NCBI GenBank assembly: GCA_021300575.1
Contig: JAJTDM010000010.1
Location: forward strand, 1 to 64,000
DNA from: Rubrivivax sp.
GTDB lineage: Bacteria; Pseudomonadota; Gammaproteobacteria; Burkholderiales; Burkholderiaceae_C
DNA length: 64,000 bases
Direction: 5' to 3'
In this document: positions 49,814 to 59,046 of the stretch, one piece after another
How the letters are laid out: each line of letters starts with the position of its first letter
Position numbering within the stretch: position 1 is the stretch's first letter
Position numbers and translations under genes: made by a program
Notes under the pieces: model-generated
What the model was told of the DNA's origin: nothing
The model's database searches: none
The model's input: only the letters and a program-made list of their open reading frames with translations

Positions 49814-51374
49814 GCCAGCGCCTGGCCGCGGCCGCCAGCGCCAGCACCATCAGCGCCAGCCCGAACAGAGGCCACAAGCCCCAGCGGCCGGCCCACCAGG
49901 CAAACGGTGTGGTGCCGATTCGCCCCTCGTAGGCGCCTTCCAGCGCGCCGCGCACAAAGGGCTCGAGACGGTGCGTGACCCGGCCCTGGTGGTCGATGAT
50001 GGCTGTCACGCCGGTGTTGGTGGCGCGCAGCATCGGCCGCTGCAACTCGAGCGAGCGCATGCGGGAGATGTTCAGATGCTGTGGCAGGGCGATGGTGTCA
50101 CCAAACCAGCCGATGTTGCTGAGGTTGACCAGCACCGTGGGCGCGCGGGCCGGGTCGCGGAATCGCACCGCCAGCTCCTCGCCGAAGAGGTCTTCATAGC
50201 AGATGTTGGGGGCCACACGCTGACTGCCGGCCACAAGCGATGGCGCGTCCAAGGGCCCGCGCGAGAAGTCACCCAGCGGGATGTTCATCAGGTTGGTGAA
50301 CCAGCGAAACCCGGTGGGAATGAACTCGCCAAAGGGCACCAGGTGCACCTTGTCGTAGCGGTAGTGCCCGGCGGTACCCGGGTTGACCTGAGGCGTCCCG
50401 GCAGCGACCCCTGACGCCACCCCGTACAAGCCCACGGCAGAGTTGGTGTAGCCGTCCTCGAAACTGCCCAGCGGCATGCCCAGGAGCCCCACCTGGGAAG
50501 AACTGGTGAACCGTTCCACCACCCCTTGCCACCACCCGGGCGCCAGCTCGGCCAGCTGGAAGGGCAGCAAAGGAATGGCCGTCTCGGGCGCCACGATCAG
50601 CTGACCCCGGGCCTGCGCCAGCGCCTCGGCCAGCCAGGCCAGGTTCTGGGGCAGACGCTCGCCTGAGAACTTCTCGTCCTGCGGCACCGAGGTCTGCAGC
50701 AGGGTCACCGTCTGCGTGCCCGCGGTCCGTGTGAAGTCGGGTGGGCCGATCAGGCCGGGCGCCACAAAGACGCCCATCGCTGCGGCCACCAAGGCGGCGC
50801 TGCGGCCCACGCGCCGCGGTGCGGGCGGCCACGCCAGCCCCAACCAGGCCCCTGCCAAGGCCACCAGCGCGCCCACACCGTACACCCCCACCCAGGGCGC
50901 GAGCGCGGCCAGGGGCCCGTCAATCTGTGTATAGCCGCTGGCCGCCCAGGGAAAGCCCGTGAAGATCACGGCACGAGCCCACTCGGCCAGCAGCCAGCAG
51001 GCGGCAAAGCTGACCGCGTCCACGCCCGCGAAGCCCGTGCGCAAGCGCGCCCATACGGCGCAGGCCAGTGCCAGGTAGAGCGACAGCGACAGCGCCAGCA
51101 AGACCACGGCGGCGGCGGCAAGGCCTGCAGGCAGGCCCCCGTAGCGATGCATGCTGATGAACAGCCACCACACGGCAGCCAGCAACCAGGCCGTGCCGAA
51201 GACCAGCCCCGACACCGCAGCGCTGCGGGGCGAGGCCTCGCGCAGCCGGACCACCAAGCCCGCCACGGCCAGGGGCGTCACCCACCAAAGCCCGGTATGC
51301 ACGCACGCCAGGGTCTGCCCTGCGCCCAGGGCGGCCAAGGCCACCAGGCCGCCCAGGCGGCGCATGCGCGACAT
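49779..51374 (-). CDS. lnt: Apolipoprotein N-acyltransferase
   Basis: FTGFPWAASGYTQIDGPLAALAPWVGVYGVGALVAL; LIVAPETAIPLL; YDKVHLVPFGEFIP; APNICYEDLFGEELA; LVNLSNIGWFGDTIALPQHLNISRMRSLELQRPMLRATNTG. Confidence 0.96.
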   Translation of the reverse strand: MSRMRRLGGLVALAALGAGQTLACVHTGLWWVTPLAVAGLVVRLREASPRSAAVSGLVFGTAWLLAAVWWLFISMHRYGGLPAGLAAAAVVLLALSLSLYLALACAVWARLRTGFAGVDAVSFAACWLLAEWARAVIFTGFPWAASGYTQIDGPLAALAPWVGVYGVGALVALAGAWLGLAWPPAPRRVGRSAALVAAAMGVFVAPGLIGPPDFTRTAGTQTVTLLQTSVPQDEKFSGERLPQNLAWLAEALAQARGQLIVAPETAIPLLPFQLAELAPGWWQGVVERFTSSSQVGLLGMPLGSFEDGYTNSAVGLYGVASGVAAGTPQVNPGTAGHYRYDKVHLVPFGEFIPTGFRWFTNLMNIPLGDFSRGPLDAPSLVAGSQRVAPNICYEDLFGEELAVRFRDPARAPTVLVNLSNIGWFGDTIALPQHLNISRMRSLELQRPMLRATNTGVTAIIDHQGRVTHRLEPFVRGALEGAYEGRIGTTPFAWWAGRWGLWPLFGLALMVLALAAAARRWLRPPTLRPDLP

Positions 51375-52306
51375 CAGGCCGGCGGCGCGGCGGGCGGACC
51401 GCCCGTGTCGGCAGCTCTCTCGTCCTCGGCAGAGGCGGCCACCCGCGACACCCTGAACCAGCGCACGGCCCCACCGCGGGTCAACATGACCGAGAAACTC
51501 AGACCCTGCACCTGCACGGCCTCGCCTCGTCGCGGTACGCGGCCCAGCTGGTCGGCTACCAGCCCGCCGATGGTGTCGAACTCTTCCTCGGGCAGCTGCA
51601 CCCCAAAGGCCTCGTTGACGGCCGACACATCGGCATCGCCCGCCACACGGTGCGTGCCGTCGGCCAGGGTGACGATGCCGCTGTGGGCATCCTGTTCGTC
51701 GAACTCATCCTCGATCTCGCCGACGATCTCCTCCAACACGTCCTCGATGGTGATCAACCCGGCGGTGGTGCCGAACTCATCGATCACGATGGCCAGGTGG
51801 TTGCGGTTGGAACGGAAGTCGCGCAGCAACTCGTTCAGGCCCTTGCTCTCGGGCACGAAGACCGCCGGGCGCAGCAGGGTGCGCAGGCTGAGTTCCGGCG
51901 CCCGCTGCACCTTCAGCAGGTCCTTGGCCAGCAAGATGCCGATGATGTTGTCGCGCTCGCCGTCATGCACCGGAAAGCGGGAGTGGCCGGTCTCGATCAC
52001 CAGGCCCAGCAACTCGTCATAGGGCGCGTTGATGTCCAGCAGATCCATGCGGGGCGCGGCCACCATCACGTCGCCGGCGGTCATGTCCGCCATGCGGATC
52101 ACGCCTTCGAGCATGGCGCGGGACTCCGGGCCGATCAACTCGCGCTCCTCGGCGTCAGCCAGCGACTCGATCAACTCGTCGCGGGAGTCGGGGCCGGGGG
52201 AGATGAACTCCACCAGACGCTCGAGGATGCTGCGCTTGTCTGCGGGCCTGTCCGCCGGACGCGGGTTCGACGCGCGGGCGGCCCGTCCGGAATGGGGTTC
52301 TGACAC
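51374..52306 (-). CDS. corC: CorC/HlyC-type CBS-domain transporter-associated protein
   Basis: GTG start at 52306 VSEPHSGRAARASN...; MLEGVIRMADMTAGDVMVAAPRMDLLDINAPYDELLGLVIETGHSRFPVHDGERDNIIGILLAKDLL; IVIDEFGTTAGLITIEDVLEEIVGEIEDEFDEQD. Confidence 0.94.
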   Translation of the reverse strand: MSEPHSGRAARASNPRPADRPADKRSILERLVEFISPGPDSRDELIESLADAEERELIGPESRAMLEGVIRMADMTAGDVMVAAPRMDLLDINAPYDELLGLVIETGHSRFPVHDGERDNIIGILLAKDLLKVQRAPELSLRTLLRPAVFVPESKGLNELLRDFRSNRNHLAIVIDEFGTTAGLITIEDVLEEIVGEIEDEFDEQDAHSGIVTLADGTHRVAGDADVSAVNEAFGVQLPEEEFDTIGGLVADQLGRVPRRGEAVQVQGLSFSVMLTRGGAVRWFRVSRVAASAEDERAADTGGPPAAPPA

Positions 52307-52372
52307 GACGGTGCCGGAAGTGACGACAGGTTGGAGAATACCGCACCGCCAACCTTGACTGCACACAACGCC

Positions 52373-53431
52373 ATGTCCCTGATTCCCGCCACCATCCTCA
52401 CCGGCTTCCTGGGCGCCGGCAAGACCACGCTGCTCAAGCGCGTGCTGACCGAAGCCCACGGGCAGAAGATCGCCGTGATCGAAAACGAGTTCGGCGAGGA
52501 AAACATCGACAACGACATCCTGTCGGTCAATACCGAGGAGCAGATCATCCAGATGAGCAACGGCTGCGTGTGCTGCACCATCCGGGAAGACCTGCGCAAC
52601 ACCTTGGCCGAGCTGGCCGAAAAGCGCCGCAAGGGCGAGCTGAGCTTTGACCGCGTGGTCATCGAAACCACCGGCCTAGCCGACCCCGGGCCTGTAGCGC
52701 AGACCTTCTTCATGGACGACGAAGTGGCGGGCAGCTACCTGCTGGACTCCATCCTCACCCTGGTGGATGCCAAACACGCCGACACCCAGCTCGACACGCG
52801 CCAGGAAGCGCGGCGTCAAGTAGGCTTTGCCGACCAGATCTTCATCAGCAAGACCGACCTCGTGGCCAAGGAGGCGGTGGACGCGCTGATCCACCGCCTG
52901 AAGCACATGAACCCGCGTGCCCCGCAAAAGGCGGTTCACTTTGGTGAAGTCTCGATTGCCGAGGTCTTCGACCTGAAGGGCTTCAACCTCAACGCCAAGC
53001 TCGACATCGACCCGGACTTCCTCAAGGCCGACGACGGTCATGACCACCAGCACGGCCATGAACACGCGCACGACCACGAGCACGACCATGAGCACGGCGA
53101 ACATTGCGACCACCCGCATCACCATGCCCATGACGATGACGTCAAGTCCTTCGTGTTCCGCAGCGACCGCGCCTTCAATCCGGCCAAGCTGGAAGACTTC
53201 CTGGGCGCCATCGTCCAGGTCTACGGCCCCAAGATGCTGCGCTACAAGGGCGTGCTCTACATGAAAGGCAGCGACCGTAAGGTGGTGTTCCAGGGCGTGC
53301 ACCAGTTGATGGGCAGCGACCTGGGGCCGAAGTGGACACCGGGCGAAAAGAAGCAGAGCAAGATGGTGTTCATCGGCATCGACCTGCCGCGCGACGTGCT
53401 GCTGCAAGGGCTGGAGCAGTGCCTGGGCTGA
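52373..53431 (+). CDS. CobW/COG0523 G3E-family GTPase with His-rich metal-binding loop
   Basis: MSLIPATILTGFLGAGKTTLLKRVLTEAHGQKIAVIENEFGEENID...SNGCVCCTIREDL; HDHQHGHEHAHDHEHDHEHGEHCDHPHHHAHDDD. Confidence 0.95.
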   Translation: MSLIPATILTGFLGAGKTTLLKRVLTEAHGQKIAVIENEFGEENIDNDILSVNTEEQIIQMSNGCVCCTIREDLRNTLAELAEKRRKGELSFDRVVIETTGLADPGPVAQTFFMDDEVAGSYLLDSILTLVDAKHADTQLDTRQEARRQVGFADQIFISKTDLVAKEAVDALIHRLKHMNPRAPQKAVHFGEVSIAEVFDLKGFNLNAKLDIDPDFLKADDGHDHQHGHEHAHDHEHDHEHGEHCDHPHHHAHDDDVKSFVFRSDRAFNPAKLEDFLGAIVQVYGPKMLRYKGVLYMKGSDRKVVFQGVHQLMGSDLGPKWTPGEKKQSKMVFIGIDLPRDVLLQGLEQCLG

Positions 53432-53626
53432 AGGAAAAAGCACGCTCTCGCGGGCCGCGTGGGGGGGGTGATTCGCTGCAGCCTGGGTGGTGGCACAATC
53501 CGCGCGCCCGAAAACCCGAGCAAATGGCCCGGTTATCCGCCCCCCCGGGCACGTGATGCATAGCCCTATGGCGGGCTGCAACGCAGTCAGAGCGGCGGAT
53601 GCGAGCACCAAGGTCAGGAGAGACCC

Positions 53627-54385
53627 GTGAGCAAGACTCCCGTCAAGACCGCCGGCAAAGCCGCCAGCACCCCAGCACCTGCTGCCGCCGCGAAGGTGTC
53701 GGCCACTGCGGGCTCCAAGCCGCAAGCCCGCACCCCCGCGCCCCAACCCGCTCCCAAGTCGGCCACAGCGACAGGCACTGCCCCCAAGAGCAACGCCAGA
53801 AAGACATCGACTCCATCCACGCCGGCCGCCGCACCAGCGCCCACCCATACCTTTGCTGACCGATTCGGGCCGGCGCGAGCAGCGGCCCGAACACTTCCTG
53901 AACCCATGAACATCGTGAAACCTGCCGTCAAGGCAGATCCCAAGCTCGCCAATGCCTGGAAGACCAAGTCCGGTCGGGACCTCACCGAGGCCGAACTACT
54001 GGCCATGCCTGAAGCCGAATACATGAACGAGCAGCAGATCGACTTCTTCCGCGTGCGCCTGCAGGCGCAGAAGGACGACCTGCTGTCCAACGCCGGAGAA
54101 ACCACCGAACACCTGCGTGAAGACACCACCATCGTGCCGGACCCGGCAGACCGCGCCACCATCGAGGAAGAGCACGCCCTGGAATTGCGCACGCGCGACC
54201 GCGAGCGCAAGCTGCTGAAGAAGATCAGCCAGGCCTTGAACCTGCTGGAGACGGGCGAGTACGGCTTCTGCGACGAAACGGGCGAGCCTATCGGGCTACC
54301 CCGCCTGCTGGCGCGGCCCACGGCCACGCTGTCGCTGGAAGCCCAGCAGCGGCGCGAGCTGAAACAGAAGATGTTCGGCGACTGA
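53627..54385 (+). CDS. dksA: DksA/TraR-family RNA polymerase-binding protein with long low-complexity N-terminus and degenerate zinc finger
   Basis: LTEAELLAMPEAEYMNEQQIDFFRVRLQAQKDDLLSNAGETTEHLRED...YGFCDETGEPIGLPRLLARPTATLSLEAQQRRELKQKMFGD; GTG start. Confidence 0.94.
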   Translation: MSKTPVKTAGKAASTPAPAAAAKVSATAGSKPQARTPAPQPAPKSATATGTAPKSNARKTSTPSTPAAAPAPTHTFADRFGPARAAARTLPEPMNIVKPAVKADPKLANAWKTKSGRDLTEAELLAMPEAEYMNEQQIDFFRVRLQAQKDDLLSNAGETTEHLREDTTIVPDPADRATIEEEHALELRTRDRERKLLKKISQALNLLETGEYGFCDETGEPIGLPRLLARPTATLSLEAQQRRELKQKMFGD

Positions 54386-54469
54386 GGCGCGGCGCTGTTC
54401 CCAGGGCTCGGAGTGCACACGCTGATGCCCCGCAAGACGCCGCACTGAACCTGAGCGGTTGACCATCCC

Positions 54470-56125
54470 ATGTCGAGCACGCCAGCCAAGAATCCCGACC
54501 TCGTGAAGGAGGTGCTGGAATTCCTGTCGAACCCCAACACGGACTGGGCCGACCCGAACGACGCGATGCGCGGCGTGCCGCCAGGCGGCGCCGAGCGGAG
54601 CGAACTCCAGGCCATGATCGCGCGCAAGCGGCATAACGATGCCGTGCGCCTGGCCGAACTCAACCTGTTGCGCCGGATCAGGCAGGAGGGTCTGACGGGC
54701 GACCAGATCCGCGACATGGAGCGGACACGGGGGTTCGCCGCCTCCAGCCTGGGTTCGGACCTCAAGGATGGGTCGGCACCGCCGGGATCGAACGCTGACG
54801 CACCCGGGGCGATGCGTCGTTCGAAAGTGCACGGCGCCGATGCCATCACTCAGGTGTTGCCACCGCGGGACCAGGGGAGACAAGGTGACACGGGCCCTGT
54901 TGGGCCTGTGACTGGGAAGGCGCAAAGCCGTGGCACGAGCGCGGTCCGTCAGATGGGCTCAGGCGCTTCCGCGCACGAGGATGACCATGCAAGGGCCAGG
55001 CCGCACGTGCGCAAGCAGGATGGGCGGGAAGAACAGAAAGAGGTCACCCATGACGCCGAACTGGACCAGGCCGCCATCGCTTTCGCCAACGCCGACTTCG
55101 GGGGCTGCGAGAGCACTTTGCGAGAACTGGTCGGCCCTGGCGGCAGGCGCCAGCGTCACGTTCCGACCTGGAGAGCCCTGCTGGACCTGTACCGGGCCAC
55201 TGGCCAGCAGTCGGACTTCGAGCGTCTGGCCGTCGCCTACACGCGCGACCTGGAGCAGGCGCCGCCGCAATGGGTGTCGATCCCCCGCCTGGCGATGAGC
55301 ATCGCGCAGCGGCCTTCACGGGCGAAAACTGCGCCGGGCGGTAAGTCTCAAGCGGGAGGCCTTGATGCGCCGAGCTGGCAATGTCCGACGCTGCTGGACG
55401 ACACGGCCATCAGTTCCATGCGGGCGTTCATCCAAAGTGAACAAGATGCGAAGGTCATCGACTGGACAACAGCCAAGGTCTTGACGCACGAAGGTGCGCA
55501 ACGTCTGCTGGAGTGGCTGCAAGCCTGTGCCGACACTCCCCAACGTCTGGTCTGGAAGGGGACGACGTCGCTTCTGGAGCTGTTGCGAAACACGCCGCGG
55601 GCCGAAGGCCGACCGGAGGACGAGGTGCTCTGGCAGCTGCGCCTGGCCGTGGTTCGGCTGATGGGCGTGCAAGGGCCGTACGACCTGACGGCGCTGGACT
55701 TTGAGGCGGCCTACGGCAAGGCGGCCCCGCCGTGGTCCCCGGCGGCGGCCAAGATCGTCCCTGCAGAGCATTGGCAGCCGCCAGCCCTGGCCACTGGAGC
55801 GGACTCTTCAGTCTCCCCTTTGTACGACCGGCTGCGGGGCACCTCAGACATCACTGTGGAGCTGGTGGGGCAACTCACCGGGGACATCAACGACACCCTG
55901 GCCCGGACGCTGTCCGCCATTCAGGGGAGCAGGTCGGTGCAGGTTTCCTGCACCCGCCTGATCCGGGTGGACCTGATGGCTGCGGGCGAACTCTTGAACT
56001 GGGTGGGCGCACGCCGCGCGGAAGGGCGGATGGTGCGCTTCGTCGAGGTTCACCGCTTGCTGGCGCTTTTCTTCTGTGCCATGGGACTGGACGACCAGGC
56101 CACCATTGAATTGAGGTCCTTGTGA
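54470..56125 (+). CDS. Conserved hypothetical protein with C-terminal STAS-like domain
   Basis: 551-aa ORF between dksA and hslV; C-term [65 protein letters not shown] resembles a STAS fold; stop overlaps hslV GTG start. Confidence 0.72.
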   Translation: MSSTPAKNPDLVKEVLEFLSNPNTDWADPNDAMRGVPPGGAERSELQAMIARKRHNDAVRLAELNLLRRIRQEGLTGDQIRDMERTRGFAASSLGSDLKDGSAPPGSNADAPGAMRRSKVHGADAITQVLPPRDQGRQGDTGPVGPVTGKAQSRGTSAVRQMGSGASAHEDDHARARPHVRKQDGREEQKEVTHDAELDQAAIAFANADFGGCESTLRELVGPGGRRQRHVPTWRALLDLYRATGQQSDFERLAVAYTRDLEQAPPQWVSIPRLAMSIAQRPSRAKTAPGGKSQAGGLDAPSWQCPTLLDDTAISSMRAFIQSEQDAKVIDWTTAKVLTHEGAQRLLEWLQACADTPQRLVWKGTTSLLELLRNTPRAEGRPEDEVLWQLRLAVVRLMGVQGPYDLTALDFEAAYGKAAPPWSPAAAKIVPAEHWQPPALATGADSSVSPLYDRLRGTSDITVELVGQLTGDINDTLARTLSAIQGSRSVQVSCTRLIRVDLMAAGELLNWVGARRAEGRMVRFVEVHRLLALFFCAMGLDDQATIELRSL

Positions 56126-56661
56126 GCGAGCAATTTCACGGCACCACCATACTGAGCGTGCGGCGCGGCCGCAGCGTGGCCATGGGGGGTGACGGTCAGG
56201 TCACGCTGGGCAACATCGTGGTCAAGTCCACGGCGCGCAAAGTGCGTCGCCTGCACCGGGATCAGGTGCTGGCGGGCTTCGCGGGCGCCACTGCTGACGC
56301 CTTCACCCTGTTCGAGCGCTTCGAGGCAAAGCTGGAGAAGCACCAGGGCCACCTGATACGCGCTGCGGTGGAACTGACCAAGGACTGGCGCACCGACCGG
56401 GTGCTGCGCCGGCTGGAGGCGATGCTGGCCGTGGCCGACCGGGAAACTTCGCTGATCATCACCGGCAACGGGGACGTGCTGGAACCCGAGCGCGGCGTCG
56501 TGGCCATCGGTTCAGGAGGCGCCTACGCACAGGCCGCCGCACTGGCCCTGGTGGAGCACACGGCGCTGGAGCCAGCGGCTGTCGTGGCCAAGGCGCTCGG
56601 CATCGCGGGCGACCTGTGCATTTACACCAACCAGCAGCACACGATCGAGGTGCTGGAGTGA
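56122..56661 (+). CDS. hslV: ATP-dependent protease peptidase subunit HslV
   Basis: [43 protein letters not shown]...[27 protein letters not shown]. Confidence 0.96.
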   Translation: MSEQFHGTTILSVRRGRSVAMGGDGQVTLGNIVVKSTARKVRRLHRDQVLAGFAGATADAFTLFERFEAKLEKHQGHLIRAAVELTKDWRTDRVLRRLEAMLAVADRETSLIITGNGDVLEPERGVVAIGSGGAYAQAAALALVEHTALEPAAVVAKALGIAGDLCIYTNQQHTIEVLE

Positions 56662-56669
56662 CCCATCCG

Positions 56670-58004
56670 ATGCCCACTACCGCCGCCATGACGCCCCGGG
56701 AGATCGTCTCCGAACTGGACCGCCACATCGTGGGACAGCACGCGGCCAAGCGTGCCGTGGCTATCGCCTTGCGTAACCGCTGGCGCCGCCAGCAAGTCGA
56801 TGAGAAGCTGCGCAGCGAAATCACGCCCAAGAACATCCTCATGATCGGTCCCACGGGCGTGGGCAAGACCGAGATCGCCCGCCGCCTGGCCCGGCTGGCC
56901 GATGCTCCTTTCATCAAGGTGGAGGCCACGAAGTTCACGGAGGTCGGCTACGTCGGCAAGGACGTGGACACCATCGTGCGTGACCTGGTCGAGGTGGCCG
57001 TCAAGCAAGAGCGCGAGCGGCAGGTGCGTCTCAAGCGCAGCCAGGCCGAGGACGCTGCCGAAGACCGTGTGCTGGACGTGCTGGTGCCGCCGCCGCGCTC
57101 CGACCTGGGCAGCAGTGCACCCAAGGACAGCACGGCGCGTCAGATCATGCGAAAGCGCCTGAGAGAGGGCGCGTTGGACGACAAGGACATCGAGATCGAG
57201 GTGGCCGAGGCCAAGCCGGCCGTGGAGATCATGGGCCCGCAGGGCATGGAGGAGATGGCCGAGCAACTCAAGGGCCTGTTCTCCCAACTCGGTCAAGGGC
57301 GCCGAAGCACACGCACGCTGAAGGTGCGTGACGCCTTGAAGCTGCTGGTCGAGGAGGAAGCCGGCCGGCTCGTCAACGACGACGAGATCCGCGCCAGCGC
57401 ACTGGCCCACGCCGAAGCCAACGGCATTGTGTTCATCGATGAAATCGACAAGGTCGCCTCAAGAGCTGAACATGGCGGCGCAGATGTCAGCCGCCAAGGC
57501 GTTCAACGCGACCTGTTGCCGCTGGTGGAAGGCACCTCGGTCAATACCAAGTACGGGATCGTCAAGACCGATCACATCCTCTTCATCGCTTCGGGCGCCT
57601 TCCATCTGGCCAAGCCCAGCGATCTGATCCCAGAGCTTCAGGGACGCTTCCCGATCCGCGTGGAGTTGTCGTCTCTGGCGGTGGAAGACTTCGAGGCCAT
57701 CCTCACCGCCACGCACGCCAACCTCATCCGCCAGTACCAGGCCTTGCTGGCCACGGAAGGGGTGACGCTGGAAGTCACGCCCCAGGCGGTACGGCGCATT
57801 GCGCAGATCGCCTTCGAAGTCAACGAACGCACCGAGAACATCGGGGCTCGGCGCCTGGCCACGGTGCTGGAGCACCTGCTGGACGAGATCAGTTTTGACG
57901 CGCCGCAACGCCAGGGGCAGACCGTGTCCATCGATGAGGCGCAAGTCGAACAGCGCCTGGGGGCACTGGCGCGCAACGAGGACTTGTCACGCTACGTGCT
58001 GTGA
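56670..58004 (+). CDS. hslU: ATP-dependent protease ATPase subunit HslU
   Basis: [79 protein letters not shown]. Confidence 0.96.
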   Translation: MPTTAAMTPREIVSELDRHIVGQHAAKRAVAIALRNRWRRQQVDEKLRSEITPKNILMIGPTGVGKTEIARRLARLADAPFIKVEATKFTEVGYVGKDVDTIVRDLVEVAVKQERERQVRLKRSQAEDAAEDRVLDVLVPPPRSDLGSSAPKDSTARQIMRKRLREGALDDKDIEIEVAEAKPAVEIMGPQGMEEMAEQLKGLFSQLGQGRRSTRTLKVRDALKLLVEEEAGRLVNDDEIRASALAHAEANGIVFIDEIDKVASRAEHGGADVSRQGVQRDLLPLVEGTSVNTKYGIVKTDHILFIASGAFHLAKPSDLIPELQGRFPIRVELSSLAVEDFEAILTATHANLIRQYQALLATEGVTLEVTPQAVRRIAQIAFEVNERTENIGARRLATVLEHLLDEISFDAPQRQGQTVSIDEAQVEQRLGALARNEDLSRYVL

Positions 58005-58042
58005 GGCCTTGCAGGAGCGCGGCCTGCTGGAAAACGGCTGTG

Positions 58043-58858
58043 CTACTGGGCGGATCTCACCTCGGCGCCCTGCCGCTCGGCCTGAAGCACCAGCAAGCCA
58101 TCGAATATCAGCGAGTCCAGCAACTCGTGCGGAGTGTCCAGGTGCGGTGAGACCTTCCAGCCTGCCCCGCCCGTCATCAAGATTCTGGGCGGAATGCCGC
58201 TGCGGTCTTTCAGGTGGCGCCACATGCGCTCGATGGTGCCGGTGATGGCGTAGGTGCCACCACTGGTGAGGGCATCACTGGTGTTGGTGGGAAAGGGCAC
58301 CACCTCGCCTGTGGGCACACGCAATCCGGCTGTGCCACCTTCCAGGGCCCGCAGCATGATGCCGTGGCCGGGCACGATGAGGCCGCCCAGAAAGCGCCCG
58401 CGCTGGTCCAGGGCATCCACGGTGACCGCGGTACCGATCATGACCACGACCACCGGCCGGGGGTCAGCCTCCAGGGTGGCCCGGTGCCGTGCGCCCACCT
58501 GCGCGACGAAGCGATCCGCCCCCAGGCGGCTGGGGTAGTCGTAGCCGTTGGTAACCCCGCCCCCCACCGCACCAGGCACCACCCAGCGAGGCGCCACATC
58601 CCAGAGTTCAAGCTGTTCCTCGACGCGGCGGCGCACGGCGTCACCCGCCACGTTGCAGCCCAGCATCACCGCCGGCGCTGCCAGGCGCGCCCACTCCCGC
58701 TCAGCCAACTGGTCGATATGCTCCAGGAACACGGCCCCGTGGGTCAGCATGCGTGCGCCCGGACGCGCTGTCTCGAACACCGCCCACTTCAGGCGGGTGT
58801 TGCCGATGTCGATGGTCAAAAAAGTCACGTCGCGGCTCCAACGGGAGGGCTCATTCAC
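58043..58858 (-). CDS. coaX: Type III pantothenate kinase
   Basis: [79 protein letters not shown]. Confidence 0.92.
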   Translation of the reverse strand: MNEPSRWSRDVTFLTIDIGNTRLKWAVFETARPGARMLTHGAVFLEHIDQLAEREWARLAAPAVMLGCNVAGDAVRRRVEEQLELWDVAPRWVVPGAVGGGVTNGYDYPSRLGADRFVAQVGARHRATLEADPRPVVVVMIGTAVTVDALDQRGRFLGGLIVPGHGIMLRALEGGTAGLRVPTGEVVPFPTNTSDALTSGGTYAITGTIERMWRHLKDRSGIPPRILMTGGAGWKVSPHLDTPHELLDSLIFDGLLVLQAERQGAEVRSAQ

Positions 58859-59046
58859 GGAAGGTGTCTCATCCTAGAGCAGGACGCCGGGCCTTGCGGC
58901 TGCGAAGCCCTTCGGATAAACCATGCAGTTCCCTCCAGCGTCAGCGCGGACGCAGGCCCGCGGTGGCATGATTCACCAGGCTTTCACATGATGCTGCGGA
59001 CACAGTGCTGTCCGAAGACTCCCCATTGCTTACGGCACCACGCACC

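Noticed and set aside
53030-53150. Short tandem repeat or CRISPR-like array (GACCACGAGCACGACCATGAGCAC)
   Set aside because: It encodes the His/Asp/Glu metal-binding loop of the CobW GTPase; codon-level repetition, no spacers.
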